A stretch of 64,000 nucleotides of DNA, from positions 1-64,000 of the forward strand of contig ONNR01000015.1 of assembly GCA_900319235.1 (NCBI GenBank). The letters run 5' to 3'. A program made the translations under genes and the position numbers. The notes beneath the pieces were generated by a model. The model was not told the origin of the DNA, did not search any database, and saw only the letters and a list, made by a program, of their open reading frames with translations. Position 1 is the stretch's first letter; the number at the start of each line of letters is the position of its first letter. This document shows positions 58,164-64,000 of this stretch, piece by piece. Origin of the DNA: an uncultured Prevotellaceae bacterium (GTDB lineage: Bacteria; Bacteroidota; Bacteroidia; Bacteroidales; UBA3663).

Positions 58164-59549
58164 TTACTTGCGGGTAATGGTCAGCACGCCGTTGGCGCAA
58201 CCGCCCGTCAGGTCGATGGTGAAGACATAGGTGTCGCCATCGGTGAGCGTGACGTCGGGCAGCAGATAGAGGTTGCCGTCGTCGTGACCGTTGCCATCGC
58301 CGATGCCGAAGACATCGCTCGTGGTCGAAAGGTGATAAGCCGAAGCCGAACCCTTGAACTCGGTGCCCCAGGCAGCCTGTCCGAAGAACTTGAAGTTGAT
58401 GTCGGCACCGTTGAGCTGCTGGCCTACGGTAAGGGTGATCTGGTGAACCTTCTCGCTGATTGGAGTCAGACAGTAGTCATATTCCTCGCCTGTCCACCAG
58501 CTCTGTACGTTCGAAGCCTTGTAGCTGGGCTTGCCCACACCATTGTTGCCGATGATCCAGATGGCGCCCGTACCGTCGGCATTAAGTTTGCCGCTCGATG
58601 TGCCATCCATCACCCAGATGCGGAATGCCAGGTTGCTGAAATCGGCCTTGATGTTATAGGTGCCGGTGATGCCCAGGAAGGTGTAGGTGCCGTCGTCGTT
58701 CTTCTGGAACCAGTCGCGGTCGTAGAACCAGCGGCTCGAATTCATGATCGACTCGCCTGCAAACTCATAGGGATGACCCTGCACGAGCTCGCCCTGGTAG
58801 ACGTTGTCGGTCTTGGTCAGCACAATCTCGGTCGAAGCATTGGGGTCAGATTCCGTGGGACCATACGCGTAGGTCAGCACATTGAAGCTGACGTTATTTG
58901 CCCCCTTGTTACCATTGAAGGTGATGGCATCGGTGATGCCTTCGCTGATGTCGTCGTTGCCCTGTCCGAAGGAAATCTCTGTGCCGTTGGCACCGTCCTT
59001 TGGAGCCACGAAGTAGCCTTTGAACGAACGATTGGAACTCGTGTAGCTGCCTGCAAAGAGATACGGGTTGGCAGCGTCGGGCAAAAGTGTGACGGGGCTG
59101 CCCACCGAGGGCACAAACGTGAGATATTCGTAATGGGGTCGCGTAAGCGGAAGGTCAATCACCTGCTCGGTCTTTGCCAGGCGGATGTTCTGGAGCACGA
59201 GGCGGATCTGTGCAGCTCCATCGGGCACAGCCTTATAGAGCGGGGCATAGAGTCTAACACCATAGGTGCCGTCGGTACGCGTACGGATGGTCTGCGTCGA
59301 AACCTGCTGACCACTGTATTCCAGGTAAGCCTTCAACGTCGAGAGTCCTACGCCCTCAGCATCCGAACATGCCACCGAAAGGAAGATGCTGTCGCCAAAG
59401 TGTGCCGACGAAGCAAGGTCGCTTACCAGCAGGACGGGCTGACCTACGGCATTGTCGTCGTCATCGTCGCAGCTTGCGGTGGTCAGTATGGTTGTCATGG
59501 CCAACATTGTTGCCAAGGCTGCCATGGGAGAATGGAATAGGTATTTCAT
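58164..59549 (-). CDS. Surface glycan-binding lipoprotein, beta-1,6-glucan-type locus
   Basis: 461 residues from the ATG at 59547-59549 (MKYLFHSPMAAL); three residues longer from an upstream ATG. Lipoprotein signal MTTILTTASCDDDDD (Cys near 27) with an acidic Asp run. The remainder forms several immunoglobulin-like domains, as in DUF5121/DUF5125 SusE/F-like proteins: VLLVSDLASSAHFGD, GVRLYAPLYKAVPDGA and DVTLTDGDTYVFTIDL. It should be exported to the cell surface and bind glycan for the SusCD pair. Last gene of the locus. Confidence 0.82.
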   Translation of the reverse strand: MKYLFHSPMAALATMLAMTTILTTASCDDDDDNAVGQPVLLVSDLASSAHFGDSIFLSVACSDAEGVGLSTLKAYLEYSGQQVSTQTIRTRTDGTYGVRLYAPLYKAVPDGAAQIRLVLQNIRLAKTEQVIDLPLTRPHYEYLTFVPSVGSPVTLLPDAANPYLFAGSYTSSNRSFKGYFVAPKDGANGTEISFGQGNDDISEGITDAITFNGNKGANNVSFNVLTYAYGPTESDPNASTEIVLTKTDNVYQGELVQGHPYEFAGESIMNSSRWFYDRDWFQKNDDGTYTFLGITGTYNIKADFSNLAFRIWVMDGTSSGKLNADGTGAIWIIGNNGVGKPSYKASNVQSWWTGEEYDYCLTPISEKVHQITLTVGQQLNGADINFKFFGQAAWGTEFKGSASAYHLSTTSDVFGIGDGNGHDDGNLYLLPDVTLTDGDTYVFTIDLTGGCANGVLTITRK

Positions 59550-59562
59550 ATCAACCAAAAAT

Positions 59563-61074
59563 TTACTTGTTCCACTTCACCGAAGATACACCACCTGCGG
59601 GGACGTTGACGCGCACATAACTGCTGCCATCGCCCACATTGATGGTCTTGTCCTCATCACCCGTGTTGAGGATCACGGCACCATAGGTTCCATCAGGATT
59701 GAGGAAGCAGGCGCTGATGATGTTCTGGCTGGCGATGTTGCGGCTTGTGCCCAGGCGAACAGCACCCGTGGCAGCTGCCACACTCATATGGGCAATGATG
59801 TAGTAATGCGAGTTGCGGGTGTAGGTGCGGTAGTTCGAAGGATCGATGTCGATGGCACCGAAGCAGGTCTGGCAACCACCGTCGAGGTTGGGACCCATGT
59901 TGGTGTCGAGCATGAAGTTCCAGACGATGACAGCCTTGCACATACGGTTGACCGTACCCAGGGCGACGTTCTTCATGTCGGCCATCAGGCGGGTAGCGAG
60001 GTTGCGACCGTCGTTCCAGGTGCCGATGGAGCTTTCGGAGAAGATCAGCGCCTTCTGGGGAGCCTTCGTATAGATGTCAATGAGCTCGTCGCTTGTTCCG
60101 CCGTAGTCATGATAGGCTGCGCCTGCCACCAGTTCAGAACCTTCGTAATCCTCGCCGAGGGTGTTGTAGATCTTCACCGGATAGTCGTCCTGGTCGCCCA
60201 CGTTGTCGTAGTTGTAGTTGTGGTCGAAAACGTAGATCTGCGTCTGCAGACCGGCACGCTTGAAGGCACGGGCCATGCTCTTCACCAGTTGAGCCTCTTC
60301 GGCCCAAGGCATATAGCACGAGGCGCAGTTGGCATGGTTCAAAGGCTCGTTCTGGGGAGTCACAGCATGGATGCGGATGCCTTCGCCCTGGAAAGCCTGG
60401 ATGAACTTGACGAAATACTCGGCGTAGGTGTCGTAGTGCAGGGGGCTGAGGTGACCGTCGGTCCAAGAGTCGTAGGGACGCATGTTGGTCAGGTTGTCGA
60501 CCTTCATCCACTTGGGAGGAGTCCAGGGGCTGCCGATGATCTTGAGGTCGGGATTGATGGCAAGGATCTCCTTGAGGATGGGGATCACGTAGTTGACCTC
60601 ATCGTTGAAGAGGGCGAAATGTTCGAGACCCTCCACGTCGCACAGCGAATACTCGGTGCTCGAAAAGTCGTTGCAGCCGATCGAGATGCGGCAGTAGCTC
60701 ACGCCGTAGCCCGAAGTGGTCGAGAAGGTGCGCGTCAGGAGGTCGTTGCGGTCCTCGGGAGTCATCTTCAAAAGGTTGTAGCACGAAGAATAGGTGATGC
60801 CGTAGCCGAATCCGTCGATCGACTGTTGCGTCTGGCTGGGATCGAGCTGGATGGTGAGGGGCGAAAGGCTTTGTCCGCTCACCACATCGGCAATCTCTTC
60901 GTAGAGACTGTAGGCACCGTCGGATGTCGTGGTGAAGACCACAGCCTTGCCCGAAGTGGGCTTACCCGTTGGATATGGCTCGGTCATATCGTCGACCACC
61001 GTCTCGGAATTGTTGCTGCAGGCAGAGAGGCAGGCAGCAAGAAGTATGCTGATCATGTTTGTCATTCTGTTCAT
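59563..61074 (-). CDS. GH30-family lipoprotein, probably endo-beta-1,6-glucanase (GH30_3)
   Basis: 503 residues, lipoprotein signal ISILLAACLSACSNN (Cys 19). A GH30 TIM barrel (about 80-420) shows IDGFGYGITYSSCYNLL, IIGSPWTPPKWMK, HAVTPQNEPLNH with acid/base Glu 243 and ALIFSESSIGTW with nucleophile Glu 347. A beta-sandwich C-terminus follows (about 420-500). In Bacteroides a lipoprotein GH30_3 next to SusCD and a binding protein cuts beta-1,6-glucan (pustulan, yeast cell wall); the same gene set here supports this reading. GH30 also holds glucocerebrosidases and xylanases, so activity is inferred. Confidence 0.88.
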   Translation of the reverse strand: MNRMTNMISILLAACLSACSNNSETVVDDMTEPYPTGKPTSGKAVVFTTTSDGAYSLYEEIADVVSGQSLSPLTIQLDPSQTQQSIDGFGYGITYSSCYNLLKMTPEDRNDLLTRTFSTTSGYGVSYCRISIGCNDFSSTEYSLCDVEGLEHFALFNDEVNYVIPILKEILAINPDLKIIGSPWTPPKWMKVDNLTNMRPYDSWTDGHLSPLHYDTYAEYFVKFIQAFQGEGIRIHAVTPQNEPLNHANCASCYMPWAEEAQLVKSMARAFKRAGLQTQIYVFDHNYNYDNVGDQDDYPVKIYNTLGEDYEGSELVAGAAYHDYGGTSDELIDIYTKAPQKALIFSESSIGTWNDGRNLATRLMADMKNVALGTVNRMCKAVIVWNFMLDTNMGPNLDGGCQTCFGAIDIDPSNYRTYTRNSHYYIIAHMSVAAATGAVRLGTSRNIASQNIISACFLNPDGTYGAVILNTGDEDKTINVGDGSSYVRVNVPAGGVSSVKWNK

Positions 61075-61104
61075 AAGTATATCTTACTGAAATTAACCTA
61101 ACAA

Positions 61105-62655
61105 TCAATATCCTGGATTCTGTACTAAGTTGGCATTCTGGTCGAGGGCAGTCTGCGGGATGGGCAGCAGGTACGAATTGGCGTCGAAAGGCTTCTTCTG
61201 TGCCAGGCGTCCGTTGTCGCGGGCATAGACGGCATTCATCACCTCTTCGACCATACCGTTGCGGCAGAGGTCGTACCAGCGCTCACCCTCCATGGCAAGC
61301 TCGAGACGGCGTTCGTGAATCACCGCACGAATCATGGCCTCCTGGCTGGAAGTCTTGTCGCCCGAAAGAGGAGCAAGACCTACGCGGGCACGAATCTGAT
61401 TGACCAGTTCGGCAGCCTTAGCGAGGTTACCCGTATAGGCGTAGGCTTCGGCCTCGATGAGGATGATGTCGGCAAGGCGGCACTTGTAGATGTTGTTGTA
61501 GCCCGAACGCAGCTTGTACATGAATGCATAGTTGGATGCAGGATAGTAGTTGCTCCAGGTGCACGATTCGAAGTGAACGGTCTGGTCGAGACGAATCTGG
61601 TCGCCTTCGCGCTCGAAGTCGCTGACAAGGTCGCGCGAGGGAGTCACCCACTTTGCCCAGGTGAAGTAGTATTCGGGGTTCTCGAGGCAGCGTCCGAACA
61701 TCCACGATGCCCATGTGCCGGCACCCACGCTCCAATGCAGCTCGAGGATGCCCTCCGACGTGTTGCGCTTCACGCAGTCACCATTGTCGAAGCCCCACAA
61801 GGTCTCGTAGTTGGGTTCGAGGGCCAGTCCTGCGGTACCGATCACCTTGTCGGCATATTCGATGACCTTGGCGTGATTCTGCGGCGTACGTTCGGCATAG
61901 ACCTTGGCGAGGTAAGCCTGGGCCACGGTCTTGGTCATGATGGTACGGTCGTTTTGCGAAAATTCAGGAGCATACTGGGCACCGAACTCGAGGTCGGCGA
62001 TGATCTGTGCATACGACTCCTCGGGAGTGTTCTTGGGTGGGAAGTAGGTGGGATAGACCTCTTCGACATTTTCGGCGGTGATGGTCTTGGCGATGGAGGT
62101 GATGATGGGGAATGAGCCCCATTCACGGGCCATGTCGAACATCACGATGGCGCGGAAGATGCAACCCTGCGCTTTCAGCTGGTTGTATTCGGTCTGGGTG
62201 ACCTGTCCGTTGTCGAGCAGTTGGTCCAAACCATTGATCAGGACGTTCGACTGTGCGATATCTTCGAGGAAACGGGTCCAGTCGCGGCTCAATACCGAAT
62301 TGCTGGCATCGATGGCATTCGACTCGTAAGGCTCCACCTCGGCACCTGTGGTACCGGCGTAAGCATTGTCGGAATGTGACTCGGCAAGCAGAAGCTTATC
62401 GACATACCAGTGCTCCACACGGCTGCGGAACAGTTCATAGAGGTTGGTGAGCTGGTCTTCGGCAGCCTGCTTGTCCTTCAGGACGGCTGTGCTCTCTTCG
62501 GTCTGCGAACCTTCGGTGAGCTCTGTTGGAGTTGAAATGGGTTCATAATCGAGTGTGCAGGCTGTCATCAAGAGCGCCATAGCGCCCAACAAAACCCCTT
62601 TGAACCCTTTGAACCTTTCAGAACCTTTCGAACCTAAAATATTATTTGTCTTCAT
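61105..62655 (-). CDS. SusD/RagB-type lipoprotein of the second polysaccharide locus
   Basis: 516 residues, lipoprotein signal ending LLMTACTLD (Cys near 33). SusD marks include LTNLYELFRSRVEHW, IFRAIVMFDMAREWGSFP, RLADIILIEAEAYAYTG, RARVGLAPLSGDK and HERRLELAMEGERWYDLCRNG. It binds glycan together with the SusC to its 5' side. The signal region (SKGSERFKGFKG) is coded by a 9/10-bp tandem repeat, which has lengthened the basic N-terminus before the hydrophobic core. It lies 15 bases after SusC. Confidence 0.95.
   Translation of the reverse strand: MKTNNILGSKGSERFKGFKGVLLGAMALLMTACTLDYEPISTPTELTEGSQTEESTAVLKDKQAAEDQLTNLYELFRSRVEHWYVDKLLLAESHSDNAYAGTTGAEVEPYESNAIDASNSVLSRDWTRFLEDIAQSNVLINGLDQLLDNGQVTQTEYNQLKAQGCIFRAIVMFDMAREWGSFPIITSIAKTITAENVEEVYPTYFPPKNTPEESYAQIIADLEFGAQYAPEFSQNDRTIMTKTVAQAYLAKVYAERTPQNHAKVIEYADKVIGTAGLALEPNYETLWGFDNGDCVKRNTSEGILELHWSVGAGTWASWMFGRCLENPEYYFTWAKWVTPSRDLVSDFEREGDQIRLDQTVHFESCTWSNYYPASNYAFMYKLRSGYNNIYKCRLADIILIEAEAYAYTGNLAKAAELVNQIRARVGLAPLSGDKTSSQEAMIRAVIHERRLELAMEGERWYDLCRNGMVEEVMNAVYARDNGRLAQKKPFDANSYLLPIPQTALDQNANLVQNPGY
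62593..62630. repeat. 9/10-bp repeat inside the SusD signal peptide coding region
   Basis: Words AACCCCTTTG, AACCCTTTG, AACCTTTCAG and AACCTTTCG follow one another (plus strand reading). They code residues about 9-21 of the SusD protein. The same words appear upstream of GH105 at 46027-46044. Confidence 0.7.
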
Positions 62656-62670
62656 AATGATTACGCTATT

Positions 62671-64000
62671 TTAGAATTCAACTTTCATACCAACAACAAA
62701 CGAGCGGCACATCGGGTAGGTGCCCCAATCGATACCCTGTACGGCACCACTGTTGCCATACTGGTTGACCTCAGGATCCATGCCCGAATAGCTGGTGATG
62801 GTCAGGAGGTTGGTAGCACTCACGTAAGGCATCAGTCGGGTCAGGTGCAAAGGCTTGAGCACCTTGCGAGGCACATCGTAGCTCAACGAGATATCCTTCA
62901 CACGGAGGTAGGAACCATCATCGAGGAAGTAGGTCGAGTTACGCAGGTCGAAACCAGCCTTCGGAACGTCGGTGATCTGACCGGGCACCTGCCAGCGGTT
63001 GAGCACCTCGGTGGTCTGGTTCTTGCCGTCGTACATGCCCTGCGTCTCCATCTTGCTCACGTTATACACGTCGTTGCCATAGGTTCCCTGCAGGAGGATG
63101 CTCAACGTCAGGCCCTTCCAGCGGAAGGTGTTGGTCATACCATAGGTGAAGTCGGGATTCGGGTCGCCGATATAGGTGCGGTCGGAAGCGCTGACGATGC
63201 CGTCACCGTTCACGTCGCGGTAGTTGAGTTCACCCGTCTCGGGATCGACGCCGTCGGCAATGTAACCCCAGAAGCTGCCGAGAGGCATACCGGGCGTATT
63301 GCGAACCACGTATTCGTTGACGTAATCGGTGGTCATTGCGTTGTAATAAACCTGTGTCAGCATCAGACGGGTCAGCTTGTTGCGGTTGAAGCTGATATTG
63401 AAATCGGTATCCCATTGGAAATTGCCGGTGAAGTTCTTCGAGCTGACGCTGAACTCCCAACCCTTGTTCTCGATGTCGCCGCCATTGTAGGTGAGGCTGG
63501 TAGCAGCCGCAGAACCTGCAGGCAGGGTGACAGTCATAAGCATGTCGGAGGTCTTCTTGTAGTAGTAATCTACGGTGAAGGTCAGACGGCTACGGAGCAC
63601 AGTCAGGTCGAGACCGATGTCGGTCTGCGTGGTGGTCTCCCACGTCAACTCAGGATTGCTCAAGGTCGACTGCGAACGGGTAGGTACGGCATTGGCATCG
63701 TGACCTTCGCCAAACCACTGGATGCGGTTGATGTTGTAGGCAGCGAGGTACGAGTAGTCGCCCAGTCCGCTCTGGTTACCGGTCTGTCCCCAGCCGCCAC
63801 GAATCTTGAAGTCGTCGAGCCAGTCGATGTCCTTCAGGAACTTCTCCTGCGAGATACGCCAGGCAGCCGAGAACGAGGGGAAGTAACCCCAACGATGACC
63901 AGGGGCGAGCTTCGACGAACCGTCGGCACGGAAGTTGGCCGTGAGCAGATAGGTGTCCTTGAGGTTGTAGCTCAGACGTCCGAAGTAGGAAAGGATAGCC
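62671..64000 (-). CDS. SusC/RagA TonB-linked transporter, N-terminus beyond window edge
   Basis: The frame is open from the stop codon at 62671 to the window edge, giving the C-terminal 443 residues of a SusC-type protein. Strand patterns such as FLKDIDWLDDFKIRGGWGQ, SNPELTWETTTQTDIGLDL, GWEFSVSSKNFTGNFQW and SLSILLQGTYGNDVYN are those of TonB-dependent outer-membrane barrels, ending with FVVGMKVEF. The plug and any signalling domain lie outside. It precedes SusD by 15 bases and is presumably the first structural gene of the locus. Confidence 0.93.
   Translation of the reverse strand, partial: AILSYFGRLSYNLKDTYLLTANFRADGSSKLAPGHRWGYFPSFSAAWRISQEKFLKDIDWLDDFKIRGGWGQTGNQSGLGDYSYLAAYNINRIQWFGEGHDANAVPTRSQSTLSNPELTWETTTQTDIGLDLTVLRSRLTFTVDYYYKKTSDMLMTVTLPAGSAAATSLTYNGGDIENKGWEFSVSSKNFTGNFQWDTDFNISFNRNKLTRLMLTQVYYNAMTTDYVNEYVVRNTPGMPLGSFWGYIADGVDPETGELNYRDVNGDGIVSASDRTYIGDPNPDFTYGMTNTFRWKGLTLSILLQGTYGNDVYNVSKMETQGMYDGKNQTTEVLNRWQVPGQITDVPKAGFDLRNSTYFLDDGSYLRVKDISLSYDVPRKVLKPLHLTRLMPYVSATNLLTITSYSGMDPEVNQYGNSGAVQGIDWGTYPMCRSFVVGMKVEF

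Overview
The window is a chromosomal segment of a gut or oral Bacteroidales bacterium, most like Prevotella or a close relative (Prevotellaceae). The evidence is two SusC/SusD loci, a hybrid two-component regulator, a BspA-type leucine-rich repeat protein, a DUF3826/DUF4957/DUF5123 pectin gene set, and repeated promoters of the Bacteroidetes form TTTG-N20-TAnnTTTG. No rRNA, tRNA, integrase, transposase or CRISPR-Cas gene was seen.

Layout. Positions 1-4419 (minus strand) hold a cut-off secreted glycosidase, yigZ, nadK, a uridine phosphorylase and a TPR/PD40 protein. Positions 4603-8468 (plus) form an operon: polyprenol-phosphate mannosyltransferase, dihydroorotase and a glycine-lipid acyltransferase pair (glsA, glsB). 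Positions 8471-12832 hold a DUF4294 protein, a large outer-membrane barrel protein and a LytS/LytTR two-component pair. Positions 12949-26835 (minus) form a pectin utilisation locus: an esterase fused to DUF3826, pectate lyase, an unknown secreted protein, a DUF4957/DUF5123 lipoprotein, SusC, SusD and a stand-alone DUF3826 protein. Next come tyrS, two secreted proteins of unknown role (28416-30907), a GH95 enzyme with a small HTH protein, a nine-copy 42-bp hairpin array, and a BspA-like protein. Positions 36288-46026 hold GH97, manA, a carboxypeptidase-regulatory-like/DUF5686-like protein, a NUDIX hydrolase, GH35, a GNAT and GH105. Then gpmI, crcB, a hybrid two-component regulator, a 65-residue gene, a lipoprotein, a CBM48-esterase, cardiolipin synthase, a membrane metallophosphoesterase and GH125. 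Positions 58164-64000 (minus) form a second polysaccharide locus (SusC, SusD, GH30, surface glycan-binding protein) that resembles known beta-1,6-glucan loci.

How the parts fit. The first locus should bind, cut and import pectic galacturonan. GH105, GH35, GH95 and GH97, scattered over the next 20 kb, fit removal of side chains or unsaturated ends. The second locus plus the neighbouring convergent GH125 suggest use of fungal cell-wall beta-1,6-glucan and alpha-mannan. Between these lie housekeeping genes.

The most unusual non-coding structure is the 42-bp array at 33998-34362: nine exact-period hairpins whose stems are invariant while loops and linkers vary. There is also a recurring class of short tandem arrays with 7-bp or 9-bp periods, a different word at each place, lying directly on gene ends; one of them supplies the TTG start codon of nadK. 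All functional calls are from reading sequence motifs; no database search was run.
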